The notes under the pieces are model-generated. The model saw only the letters and a program-made list of their open reading frames with translations. It searched no databases and had not been told where the DNA came from. From the NCBI GenBank assembly GCA_020629515.1, contig JAHDDE010000019.1, forward strand, positions 1-64,000: a stretch of DNA of 64,000 nt, written 5' to 3'. The translations under genes were made by a program, and so were the position numbers. This stretch comes from Saprospiraceae bacterium (GTDB lineage Bacteria; Bacteroidota; Bacteroidia; Chitinophagales; Saprospiraceae). This document shows, one piece after another, positions 15,680 to 24,456 of the stretch; positions within the stretch are counted from its first letter, which is position 1, and each line of letters starts with the position of its first letter.

Positions 15680-16843
15680 TTAAGTAACTGGGATATAAAC
15701 ATTCCCTTTAATCACTCCTCGCGAAACCACCATTCTCTGTATTTCACTGGTCCCCTCATATATCTGGGTTATCTTAGCATCTCTCATTAATCTTTCTACG
15801 TGATATTCTTTGACAAATCCATAACCACCATGTATTTGTACCGCCTCCACAGAGTGCTTCATTGCCACCTCAGAGGCATACACTTTTGCCATTGCAGCCG
15901 CTTGTCCATATGGATGACCTTGATCCTTGAGCCAAGCCGACCTATATACCATAAGTTTAGCAGCTTCAATATCAATCGCCATATCAGCCAGTTTGAAAGC
16001 TATTGCCTGATGCTTATTTATCGGTTTGCCAAAGGTTTCTCTTTCGTGAGAATATTGTAATGCAAGCTCATAAGATCCTCCTGCTATACCTAAAGCCTGT
16101 GCGGCGATTCCTATTCTACCTCCATCGAGGGTCCACATAGCATATTTGAACCCAAACCCATCTGGACCTAAACGATTTTCTTTAGGCACTTTAACATCTG
16201 AAAACATTACTGAGGATGTATCAGAAGATCTTATCCCTAATTTATCCTCTTTAATTCCAGTAGATACCCCATCCCAATCAGCCTCCACAACTAAGGCATT
16301 AATGCCTTTATGTCCCTTTTCTATATCAGTTTGTGCAATGACTACATAATAGGAGGCTTTTTTACCATTAGTGATCCAGTTTTTGGTTCCGTTCAAAAGA
16401 TAATGGTCACCCATATCTATAGCCGTAGTACGTTGACTTGTAGCGTCACTTCCCGCCTCAGGTTCTGATAAACAAAAAGCACCCAACTTCTGTCCTGTAG
16501 CAAGTTGAGGTAAATATTTTTGCTTTGTCTCTTCAGAGCCATATTTTTCAATTCCAGCGCATACCAATGAATTATTGACAGACATAATTACTGAGCAAGA
16601 ATTATCAATCTTAGATATCTCTTCTATGGCTAAAACATACGAAAGCGTATCCAACCCAGACCCTCCATATTTAGGGTCGACCATCATACCTAAAAATCCT
16701 AATTCTGCCATTCCTTTAACCCCTTCTGTTGGATAAGTCATTGCACTATCCCTTTCAACTACACCGGGTTTTAATTCATTTTGAGCAAATTCTCTTGCTG
16801 CATCTTGAATCATTTTATGTTCCTCACTTATGAAAAAGTCCAT
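15680..16843 (-). CDS. Acyl-CoA dehydrogenase (short/medium-chain type)
   Basis: A 387-aa flavoprotein of the standard acyl-CoA dehydrogenase length. The FAD/substrate motifs are clear: CLSEPEAGSDATSQRTTA, NGTKNWITNG, and near the C-terminus QIHGGYGFVKEYHVERLMRD followed by IYEGTSEIQRMVVSR. The catalytic Glu is the E of YEGTSE, the position used by short-chain (butyryl-CoA) enzymes. It introduces the alpha,beta double bond in fatty-acid or branched-chain acyl-CoA oxidation. It stands alone between rluF and a dehydratase gene. Chain-length preference is inferred only from the butyryl-type pattern. Confidence 0.93.
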   Translation of the reverse strand: MDFFISEEHKMIQDAAREFAQNELKPGVVERDSAMTYPTEGVKGMAELGFLGMMVDPKYGGSGLDTLSYVLAIEEISKIDNSCSVIMSVNNSLVCAGIEKYGSEETKQKYLPQLATGQKLGAFCLSEPEAGSDATSQRTTAIDMGDHYLLNGTKNWITNGKKASYYVVIAQTDIEKGHKGINALVVEADWDGVSTGIKEDKLGIRSSDTSSVMFSDVKVPKENRLGPDGFGFKYAMWTLDGGRIGIAAQALGIAGGSYELALQYSHERETFGKPINKHQAIAFKLADMAIDIEAAKLMVYRSAWLKDQGHPYGQAAAMAKVYASEVAMKHSVEAVQIHGGYGFVKEYHVERLMRDAKITQIYEGTSEIQRMVVSRGVIKGNVYIPVT

Positions 16844-16926
16844 TTCTCAAAATTTGACATAAATATACTCCAAGTTAAATTTTGAAATATTCATGAAGAC
16901 CCAAATTAATTGGCCAACTTAGTAAA

Positions 16927-17871
16927 TCAAAAAGGCAGATTACCTAGATCAACATTACCTCCAGTAATAACTATTCCTACCTTTTTATTTTCAAATAGTG
17001 ATTTGTTCTTTATTACAGCTGCCACAGGAACGGCACAAGAAGGCTCAATAATAATTTTCATTCTTTCCCAAACCATTCGCATTGCAGATATAATTTCATC
17101 TTCATCAACCAACAAGATCTGATCAATATGTTTTTGAATTATTGGAAAATTTATATCTCCCAAAAAAGTGCGCAAACCATCAGCAACAGTTAATGTCGCA
17201 CTATTATTCATCTGTATCTCTCCTATTTGTAGCGATCGATAAGCATCATCTGCTACTGATGGTTCTGCTCCTATGACCTTACAATTATTACCAAAATGAT
17301 ATCCTGCCAAACAAGCCCCAGCGATCAACCCTCCTCCTCCGACCGGGGTTAAAATATAGTCCAGATCGGCATGATCATTTAGAAGTTCTATTACCGAAGT
17401 AGCTTGACCCAATATAACATCCAAATCATTAGATGGATGTAAAAATGTGGCTCCTGAATCTTGTACAATTTTTGCCGCCATTTTTTCTCGTGCTATAGCG
17501 GTGGACTCACACTCTATCACCTCACCACCATAATCTTTGACTGCATTTTTCTTAACAGAAGGAGCATTTTCTGGCATAACTATTTTTGACCTAATGTTCA
17601 TTTTGCTAGCGGCCAATGCTACAGCCTGAGCAAAATTGCCCGAGCTGTGTGTGACAACACCTTTGATTTTTTGATCTTCTGTCAAGACAGAAATTGCACT
17701 TGCTGCCCCTCTCATTTTAAAAGCTCCCATCTTTTGGAAATTCTCGCATTTAAAATACAAGTTGGCCCCTGTCAAATTGTTAAAAAAAGAAGAAGTTAAT
17801 ATGGGAGTATTATGAATAAAAGGCTTAATCTGATCATGTCTTCTTAACATTAATTCTTTAGATACTTCCAT
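16927..17871 (-). CDS. Threonine/serine dehydratase-type PLP enzyme
   Basis: A 314-aa fold-type II PLP enzyme. The Schiff-base lysine is Lys52 in GAFKMRGA. The substrate loop SSGNFAQA is at 76-83, and the phosphate-binding glycine loop is PVGGGGLIAG at about 177. There is no C-terminal ACT domain, so it belongs to the short catabolic threonine dehydratase / serine racemase group and not to feedback-regulated IlvA. It would deaminate L-threonine or L-serine, or racemise serine; sequence alone cannot separate these. It ends 12 nt after the neighbouring M4 protease gene's stop region on the same strand, with no clear terminator between them. Confidence 0.88.
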   Translation of the reverse strand: MEVSKELMLRRHDQIKPFIHNTPILTSSFFNNLTGANLYFKCENFQKMGAFKMRGAASAISVLTEDQKIKGVVTHSSGNFAQAVALAASKMNIRSKIVMPENAPSVKKNAVKDYGGEVIECESTAIAREKMAAKIVQDSGATFLHPSNDLDVILGQATSVIELLNDHADLDYILTPVGGGGLIAGACLAGYHFGNNCKVIGAEPSVADDAYRSLQIGEIQMNNSATLTVADGLRTFLGDINFPIIQKHIDQILLVDEDEIISAMRMVWERMKIIIEPSCAVPVAAVIKNKSLFENKKVGIVITGGNVDLGNLPF

Positions 17872-17882
17872 AAAAAATCATT

Positions 17883-20800
17883 CTATAGTTTTACAAACTT
17901 GGATATATAGTTTTTAGAATCCGTCGTTATCTGAAGTACATATTGCCCAGAAGGCCACTTCTGAGTATTTATTTGCGTTAAGCGGTCAATAGATTGATCA
18001 TAGAAGAGATTACCTTTCAAATCATATACTCGACAATGCACATTCTTACTATGACTTTCTTCTAATGCTAAATTTAGCACATCTCGTACTGGGTTAGGAA
18101 AAATGCTCAAAGCATTGGAAGCAATAATTTCTTCAGTATTCGTACTTAAATCACGTATACCATCACCAATAAACAAACCCCAATCTGCAGACTCTGCAAA
18201 AATAAAAACCTCATCAGTTGCACTTATCTTATCTTCTTGCAAATCAGCAATAGCTAAGATTCGCTCATTGTTATTAATCACATTAAAGACCATTTGGTCA
18301 TCTTGCAATGAATAACTTGGATATCCAAATGTGTTATTCTCAAAAATAACCTTTACATCTCCTGACTCTCGATTAAGGCCAAGCACTGAATAACTTCGCT
18401 CATCAGTGGTTGGATCGATCTCTCGATAATCAAATGCAATAATATTAGGACTATTTTTAGAGAAGGTGGGATTACCTATACTTACATCCTTAGGTAAGCC
18501 CGTGAAAAGCTTAAAGATTGAGCCATCACCAAATCCTTGTTGATCATTATCATAGACATTTATGATACCTATATCCCAATAACTAAGATCATCATCAAAA
18601 ACGCCTGATAGCTGATTAAAAGCATCATAAATTAGGTTTTCTCCTGTAAAATCAAATTCTAATACATCAGCATATAAGACGCCCGCAGTACTCGTAACAT
18701 CTTCAGAGAAAGTCGGATTAAACAGCTCGAATTCCATAAAATTCTGTTCCACTAAATCAAATATGACGATCTTATTATCAAATTCTCCTGCAGCTAAATC
18801 ACCTGTGACTGCCGCAATTTTAGTCGCATCTTTCGAAATGGTGGCATTTCGATATATCCTTTCTTCAGAAACCAAAAATTCACTAACTATATTTCCTGTT
18901 GTCCAGTCAATTTCAACAGCTTGGATTTGTTTATCTGCATTTACAAAAATTACAAATTGTCCATTATCTGTTGCACTCGGTCTACTGATATGTGAAGTAT
19001 TTGAGATAGCTCCCAGAATTTCAGCAGAGGCTGATGCTGATACGTTGATCTTATTTAATCCCAGATCCGACCACAACACATACTCATTTCCAGGATTTTC
19101 TTCTAATTCTTCAACGGGAGCAGTCACATTTTGTCCAGTAATACCTACACTTTCGAATGCATTAGCAGCCGCATTTGCAACCTGAGCCCCATAATCCTCT
19201 TGGGCTGCCTGCACAATCGCAATCCTCATATCAGCAAAATTGGATGATGAACGCAAATATTGAGTCAATGCTTTATACCATATCTGTTCGGCTATAGCAG
19301 CTCTTTCATCTATGCTGGATGCAAAACTCTCATCGGTTACGAATCTATAAAATGCTAAATTGGGTATACCACTATTGATGTGTACGCCCCCATTGTCTTC
19401 ACTACCAAAATACTGTTCATTGACATGTGCAGGTTGATATCCAGGATCTCCTAAGCGACGCCCACCATTATTAGGATTACTCATTGATCTAAGCGTACCT
19501 GTTGGAAATATATTTGGATTGGTGATATCCTCACCAATATTGAAATCTTCCCGTTCAATTAAAACACCAAAAACATCAGCGAAATGTTCATTAAGTGCTC
19601 CTGGTTCACCTTGATATACTAAGTTGGCAGTCGTTTGTATCACGCCATGAGACATCTCATGACCTGCGACATCAAGTGCTTTAGCCAAGGGAGCATTAAA
19701 AGCTTGATTGCCATTACCATAAAAAATAAACTCCCCATTCCAAAAGGCATTGTCCATTTGACTTCCATCATCATCCGCCACATTGATGAAGGATACTATA
19801 TTACTTCCGTTTCCTGTGATGGATTCTCTACCGAAAGTATTTTTAAAATATTCATATGCCTTTCCTCCATTGAAATGTGCTGAAACCGCAGTTGGATTAT
19901 TCCAATTATTCAAGTTAGAAGATGCGCCTATCTGGTAATCAAAATTTCGATTAACGGGGCTCGTATTCCCAGCATCCAAAGTGATTATTACACCATTTAG
20001 AAGTTGATCACTATTATCACAGGATGTCTCGAGTCCTTTAAACATAGGACGAGAAGCATCTACCATAAAATATCCATCACTACATTCATATACGTTGAGG
20101 CTTCTTTGCTCGCCAAATAAATCGGTGGATGAACCTACCGCCTGACCTATTACATTGTCGTGATTATGGATTTTACATAACTGATCAAATCTTTCAATGA
20201 TCTGCCCATTATTAGCATTGATAATTATCCGTTCTTTTTCCGCTAAGTTGGAATATATATTTACTATATAGGACAATATTGGTTCTTCCGATTTAGTATA
20301 TATCATTAAATCAATTTCAATCTGATCTGAGCGCATCAATTTTTTCACCTTATCATTAAAAGCAATGAAATCAGCATATTGGGATTGGGCAATTTTTATT
20401 GCCTTTTGTTCACTGATTAAAGGATGGACGTCTAACGGCCAATTAATATCGTAGAGGTGTCCTTGAAGCATATATACTTGGTCATCAACATCTACATGAG
20501 CCAACAACTCACCTTCATAGATTTCTACATCTTCATAAAACTGCCTAATCCTATAATGGGCTCTCCCATTACTATCAATAATCTTTTTAACTGGATTTAA
20601 TTTTAGTTTTTCTGTATCTAAAGCAATTCCCCATACTTCTGCGATATATGATGAAATTTTTTCTGAATGACTCAAACCTTTCAATTCATTAGGCAGCTTA
20701 CCTTTGATAGCCAAAATATTACTTTGTTCATCTGCTATGACTTCTACATGTTGATTCAACACTTTGGGGAATTGGGCTGATTTGAACTTCAGAGAAGGAA

Positions 20801-20990
20801 CATATTTTTTAGTCTTTGATTGAGAATCAAATTTTACATAGGCCTCATTGCTAATACGATAGCTATGCTCATCCCTATGTTTCTTCGTATTTTCTGATAT
20901 TTCGATTTTCATCTGGGCTGATGAAGTGACAACAGTCATGATCACCAAAAAAAATATTATCCTGCTAATACTTAATAAAAATTTAGTCAT
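17883..20990 (-). CDS. Secreted M4 (thermolysin-like) metalloprotease with T9SS sorting domain
   Basis: A 1035-aa multidomain exoprotease. It has a signal peptide (1-25), then a propeptide with FTP/PepSY-like segments (about 60-260). The M4 catalytic domain has zinc ligands H444-E-M-S-H448 and Glu468 in GALNEHFADVFG, and the catalytic His537 in NGGVHINSG, all at thermolysin spacing. Residues about 640-940 are a beta-propeller-like region. The last 75 residues form a type A T9SS sorting domain (SIFPNPVRDVLNL through QYVLQITTDSKNYISKFVKL), so it is exported and probably surface-attached or released. Its start overlaps the upstream lipoprotein-like gene by 8 nt. Confidence 0.94.
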   Translation of the reverse strand: MTKFLLSISRIIFFLVIMTVVTSSAQMKIEISENTKKHRDEHSYRISNEAYVKFDSQSKTKKYVPSLKFKSAQFPKVLNQHVEVIADEQSNILAIKGKLPNELKGLSHSEKISSYIAEVWGIALDTEKLKLNPVKKIIDSNGRAHYRIRQFYEDVEIYEGELLAHVDVDDQVYMLQGHLYDINWPLDVHPLISEQKAIKIAQSQYADFIAFNDKVKKLMRSDQIEIDLMIYTKSEEPILSYIVNIYSNLAEKERIIINANNGQIIERFDQLCKIHNHDNVIGQAVGSSTDLFGEQRSLNVYECSDGYFMVDASRPMFKGLETSCDNSDQLLNGVIITLDAGNTSPVNRNFDYQIGASSNLNNWNNPTAVSAHFNGGKAYEYFKNTFGRESITGNGSNIVSFINVADDDGSQMDNAFWNGEFIFYGNGNQAFNAPLAKALDVAGHEMSHGVIQTTANLVYQGEPGALNEHFADVFGVLIEREDFNIGEDITNPNIFPTGTLRSMSNPNNGGRRLGDPGYQPAHVNEQYFGSEDNGGVHINSGIPNLAFYRFVTDESFASSIDERAAIAEQIWYKALTQYLRSSSNFADMRIAIVQAAQEDYGAQVANAAANAFESVGITGQNVTAPVEELEENPGNEYVLWSDLGLNKINVSASASAEILGAISNTSHISRPSATDNGQFVIFVNADKQIQAVEIDWTTGNIVSEFLVSEERIYRNATISKDATKIAAVTGDLAAGEFDNKIVIFDLVEQNFMEFELFNPTFSEDVTSTAGVLYADVLEFDFTGENLIYDAFNQLSGVFDDDLSYWDIGIINVYDNDQQGFGDGSIFKLFTGLPKDVSIGNPTFSKNSPNIIAFDYREIDPTTDERSYSVLGLNRESGDVKVIFENNTFGYPSYSLQDDQMVFNVINNNERILAIADLQEDKISATDEVFIFAESADWGLFIGDGIRDLSTNTEEIIASNALSIFPNPVRDVLNLALEESHSKNVHCRVYDLKGNLFYDQSIDRLTQINTQKWPSGQYVLQITTDSKNYISKFVKL

Positions 20991-21414
20991 TTTTTCTCAA
21001 CGCATTTAGTGATGTATAAATATCAATGATTTCTTGTGGTGGATTAAACCCCTCTTTCCCCCAAGTAATAGTATAAGTTCTTCCCTCTTTTTGATAATTC
21101 AGAAATTTATATCTATTCCCAGGTTGATTAAGATTATAGTTAAGTAACAATTGTTTATCAAGGGATTTTATAAATGTTCTTATTTTTTTCTTGTTAACAT
21201 TGACGATTTGTATCCATTCATTCTTTAGATAATCTTTAGTAAACAGACGTCCATCTAACATCAAACAATACTCAATAGGTATTCCAGAAAATCCTCCACC
21301 CGCACCAAAAAAAATCTTTTCCTCATTTTCATCAATGGGTAAAGCATGGGGTGTTTTGCACATAAAAAGCAGAGATATCAAACAAAAACATAAAAGAATT
21401 TTTATCCTTTGCAT
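20983..21414 (-). CDS. Putative exported protein, 143 aa, upstream of the M4 protease
   Basis: A short protein with a hydrophobic N-terminus (IKILLCFCLISLLFMC) ending in Cys19. The residues before that Cys (LFM) are a poor lipobox, so lipidation is uncertain, but export is likely. The rest is a single small domain with no motif I know; it contains the run FFGAGGGFSGIP near residue 35. It overlaps the protease gene by 8 nt, so the two are translationally coupled. A role as an inhibitor or chaperone of the protease is possible by position only. Confidence 0.65.
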   Translation of the reverse strand: MQRIKILLCFCLISLLFMCKTPHALPIDENEEKIFFGAGGGFSGIPIEYCLMLDGRLFTKDYLKNEWIQIVNVNKKKIRTFIKSLDKQLLLNYNLNQPGNRYKFLNYQKEGRTYTITWGKEGFNPPQEIIDIYTSLNALRKND

Positions 21415-21539
21415 CTAACTAATTTAGATTACAATAATATCAAGTAAATATGATCTTTACTAATCTTGGTATCTTTTGGATTATATATAATATTCAATGC
21501 AAATTTTAGAGAGATATTTCAAATTGAAATAATAAAAAG

Positions 21540-21547
21540 TATATTTG
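21540..21547 (+). promoter_or_regulatory. Candidate -7 box for tRNA-Arg
   Basis: TATATTTG fits the Bacteroidota -7 consensus TAnnTTTG. It sits 17 nt before the tRNA. A TTTC at 21517-21520 lies 19 nt upstream and could act as an imperfect -33 element (consensus TTTG). The spacing is right for the vegetative sigma factor of this phylum. Confidence 0.45.
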
Positions 21548-21564
21548 CAGCCGATTTGAAAAAA

Positions 21565-21638
21565 GGTTCCGTAGCTCAGCTGGATAGAGCAACTGACTTC
21601 TAATCAGTAGGTCGCAGGTTCGAATCCTGCCGGGATCA
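21565..21638 (+). tRNA. tRNA-Arg (anticodon TCT)
   Basis: A 74-nt cloverleaf. The acceptor stem GGTTCCG pairs with CGGGATC using two G-U pairs. The D arm is GCTC-AGCTGGATA-GAGC. The anticodon stem ACTGA/TCAGT encloses the loop CTTCTAA, giving anticodon TCT, which reads AGA. The T arm is GCAGG-TTCGAAT-CCTGC. The discriminator is A, and CCA is not encoded. It stands alone between a promoter-like box and a strong terminator. Confidence 0.96.
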
Positions 21639-21640
21639 CA

Positions 21641-21677
21641 AAAGCCCTCGATATATCATTTTTCGAGGGCTTTTTTT
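21641..21677 (+). terminator. Intrinsic terminator after tRNA-Arg
   Basis: The stem GCCCTCG (21644-21650) / CGAGGGC (21664-21670) is extended by AAA/TTT pairs and followed by seven T residues. It starts 2 nt after the tRNA, so the primary transcript is a single tRNA. Confidence 0.9.
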
Positions 21678-21817
21678 GTGCAAAAAAATTTCATTTTATT
21701 TTTTGCACTATTGAGTGTTAATTATATTTACATATATAATTTTAACATATTAAGATAATTAATATATTTACACTTAAATTCAACCGACCTTCACTTAGCA
21801 AATCATATCAAAGAGTT

Positions 21818-24304
21818 ATGAAAAATTTTTTACTGCAACGTTTATCGCTTATAGCCACTATTTCACTACTGGTTCTGTCTTCTTCTTATAGCATGGAAAC
21901 ACAATGTTCTGACGGCATTGACAATGACGATGATGGTTTAGTTGATTGCTTAGACATGGATTGTGCCCAAACCGTTGATTGCTGTTCAGAAATAGATACA
22001 GATGGGGATGGCATTGGAGACTTTTGTGATAAAGATGATGATAATGACGGAATAACAGACGAAAAAGAATGTCCTGCTGAAAGTCTAACAGTTGATTCAG
22101 AAGATATATGGGTATCCATAGCCGGAGCTAATCCTAATGACATCAAGGTCGGAGACGTTTTTATTGTAGAAGATCATTTTATGAATTCTACTAATAGTTT
22201 AGATCTTCGATTTGAATTATTAGGAAAATTTGAAAACGGTGTATCGACAGATAGATTTATTGTAGATTTCAGTAATTCAAATGGGGTTCAAATTAACGAT
22301 CCTAAACCCTCTGACAGAACTTATATAACATATAGTTTATCATGGGTAAATGCTAACAGCGTGACTGATAGTGACAAAGAAGGTGTTCTAACTACGCCAT
22401 TTACCTATGCTGATTTAACCATTATCGACTTAGATAATGAAGCATCTGCTGGAACTAATTCTGATGCGAACTTTTCAGATGTTGCAGCATTTTTACACGA
22501 TGATCGTGAGACTTTTAGGATCAAAGCTTTTAGACCAGGATCTGAAGTATCTCAATATGATTTGGGAGGTAATCAGATTGCTTACGGATTGACCGATTTA
22601 GTGACAGTTAGGGGTGTAAGTTCTACAAATCCGTGTGACGGGTGTGAAATTACAGCGCATATACCAAGTTTTCAAGGAGCGAGATTGGTTCATGGAGTAT
22701 TTGGTGATGCACCACAAACTTCTAATGGAACTAAAAGAAGACAAGCTCAATGGAGATTTCTTGTAGGTAATTGTAGAGATTCGGATGGGGATGGGAAGAC
22801 AGACATTGTTGACAAAGATAGTGATGATGATGGTTGCGTAGATGCTATAGAAGGCTCCTTAGAAGTTATGTCCTCAATGGTAACATCTAACGGGTGTTTA
22901 GCCGAGAATGGCACACAAGTCAATGAGGATGGTATTCCTACTGTTTTGATGACAACTTTTAACGAAGAATGTCAAGATATTGGGACTTCCATAGATCCCA
23001 ATGAAACAGATCCATTCTGTTGTTCTCCATCAACTCAAGATACTACTGTTGCGTTGTGTTCAGGCGAATCAGTCACAATTTTTGGCACCACCTTTAACTC
23101 CACAACTAGTATGTTTTTTGAGAATGAAGGTGAATGTGGAATCAATTTAAATGTAATTGTTTCATTGAAGGAACCAGAAACTCTTACGGCCATCAACCGC
23201 AGTATTTGTGATGGCCAAAGTGTTGAGGTCAATGGGCAAACTTATACGGAGGCTGGCACATTCACACAGGAAGTGGTAGGATCTAATGGTTGTAATACTA
23301 CACAAACTATTGTCATAACAATAGATCAAGCAGAAGAACTTGAGCCTATCTCTAGAACCATATGTGCAGGATCTTCAACTGAAGTGAATGGAGTGACATA
23401 CGATTCAGAAGGTACATTCACTCAGGATGTTACTGGAAGTAATGGCTGTCCAACTACTCAACAAGTGAATATCTCTGTATCTGATAGAGAAGAATTAGAG
23501 ACTATCAATAGAACAATATGTGATGGAGAAAGTGTCGAAGTAAATGGTACTACTTATAATCAAGCAGGAACTTTTACACAAGAGACAACTGGATCTAATG
23601 GTTGCCCAACTACTCAGACTATAGTGGTTAGTTTAGCTGATGCTGAAGAATTAGAAACAATCAGTAGAGTAATATGTGAAGGACAAAGTACGACAGTCAA
23701 TGGGGTAACCTATGATGCAGCAGGTACTTACACTCAAAACTCCACTGGTTCCAATGGTTGTCCTACTACTCAGACTGTAGTAATTGAAGTAAAGAACCTC
23801 CCTGTAATTGACACTACAGTTAATTTGTGTACTGGAGATATGAGAGAAATATATGGCCTAACTGTCGATGGACCTGGCTCGTTTGTTCAAATTCTACCAG
23901 ATGCAGACGGATGCGATACTACAGTGAACATTACTGTGATGATGAGAGACTGTTCGAGAACTTGCTGCGACCGAATGGGCAATCATAAAATTAGAGTTTC
24001 AAAAAAGAGTGCATCAACTAATAGAGTTATCATAAAATGGAATGTTAATGCAAACGTAGTATTATATGATGGAGAAGTGAGTGACGCAAATATCTATCGA
24101 GCATTTAAAGCTTTTTCCTTAGTAGAAAATAACTATGAACAGAGCAACACAAGAAAAAGGGAAATTATTGAGACTATATTAAAAGGTGGTAAGATTGATA
24201 AAAATAGCGATCTCCTCACCAATTCCGATACACACACCGAAATGCTGGAATTACTTGAATACTCTTACTACAATTTAAATGTTGGTGAAACTTTTGAATT
24301 ATAA
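21818..24304 (+). CDS. Secreted repeat protein with Ca-binding-like Asp repeats, 828 aa
   Basis: A signal peptide (about 1-26) is followed by Asp-rich segments (DGIDNDDDGLVDC, DTDGDGIGDFCDKDDDNDG, later DSDGDGKTDIVDKDSDDDG) of the thrombospondin type 3 kind that bind calcium. Four tandem 52-aa units then occur (see the repeat entry). Two looser Cys-containing units flank them. The last ~110 residues are different: a Cys-Cys motif (RTCCDRMGNHKIRV) and then a charged, largely helical tail. I see no standard T9SS sorting domain. It is probably an extracellular structural or adhesive protein. It is a single-gene unit with a terminator behind it. Confidence 0.8.
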   Translation: MKNFLLQRLSLIATISLLVLSSSYSMETQCSDGIDNDDDGLVDCLDMDCAQTVDCCSEIDTDGDGIGDFCDKDDDNDGITDEKECPAESLTVDSEDIWVSIAGANPNDIKVGDVFIVEDHFMNSTNSLDLRFELLGKFENGVSTDRFIVDFSNSNGVQINDPKPSDRTYITYSLSWVNANSVTDSDKEGVLTTPFTYADLTIIDLDNEASAGTNSDANFSDVAAFLHDDRETFRIKAFRPGSEVSQYDLGGNQIAYGLTDLVTVRGVSSTNPCDGCEITAHIPSFQGARLVHGVFGDAPQTSNGTKRRQAQWRFLVGNCRDSDGDGKTDIVDKDSDDDGCVDAIEGSLEVMSSMVTSNGCLAENGTQVNEDGIPTVLMTTFNEECQDIGTSIDPNETDPFCCSPSTQDTTVALCSGESVTIFGTTFNSTTSMFFENEGECGINLNVIVSLKEPETLTAINRSICDGQSVEVNGQTYTEAGTFTQEVVGSNGCNTTQTIVITIDQAEELEPISRTICAGSSTEVNGVTYDSEGTFTQDVTGSNGCPTTQQVNISVSDREELETINRTICDGESVEVNGTTYNQAGTFTQETTGSNGCPTTQTIVVSLADAEELETISRVICEGQSTTVNGVTYDAAGTYTQNSTGSNGCPTTQTVVIEVKNLPVIDTTVNLCTGDMREIYGLTVDGPGSFVQILPDADGCDTTVNITVMMRDCSRTCCDRMGNHKIRVSKKSASTNRVIIKWNVNANVVLYDGEVSDANIYRAFKAFSLVENNYEQSNTRKREIIETILKGGKIDKNSDLLTNSDTHTEMLELLEYSYYNLNVGETFEL
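23192..23815 (+). repeat. Four tandem 156-bp (52-aa) repeats
   Basis: Units start at 23192, 23348, 23504 and 23660, with an exact 156-nt period. Each encodes I(N/S)R.IC.G.S..VNG..Y...GT(F/Y)TQ, then GSNGC.TTQ, and closes with a short EELE(P/T) linker. The two Cys per unit probably form one disulfide. The strict period and near-identical linkers point to expansion by unequal recombination or replication slippage. More divergent units flank them on both sides. Confidence 0.85.
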
Positions 24305-24324
24305 GTAATAATAAAGAAAGAAAA

Positions 24325-24363
24325 AAGGTCCTTGAGCAATGAATGTTTAAGGACCTTTTTTTA
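24325..24363. terminator. Intrinsic terminator between convergent genes
   Basis: The stem AAGGTCCTT (24325-24333) / AAGGACCTT (24349-24357) has a 15-nt loop and is followed by a T-run on the plus strand. The mirrored strand also shows T-rich sequence after the stem. It can therefore serve both the secreted repeat protein and the TonB receptor gene that converges on it. Confidence 0.75.
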
Positions 24364-24456
24364 TCTATAATATTGAGGAAATAATGATAATGCCAATACC
24401 GTTTTTTCAAAAAAGACGATTATTAAATTGATTTCTATTCTATAGATTAGTAAACT

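Noticed and set aside
21565-21677. tRNA-Arg as an integration site for a genomic island
   Set aside because: I saw no second copy of the tRNA 3' end within the window, and no integrase. The genes around it are ordinary.
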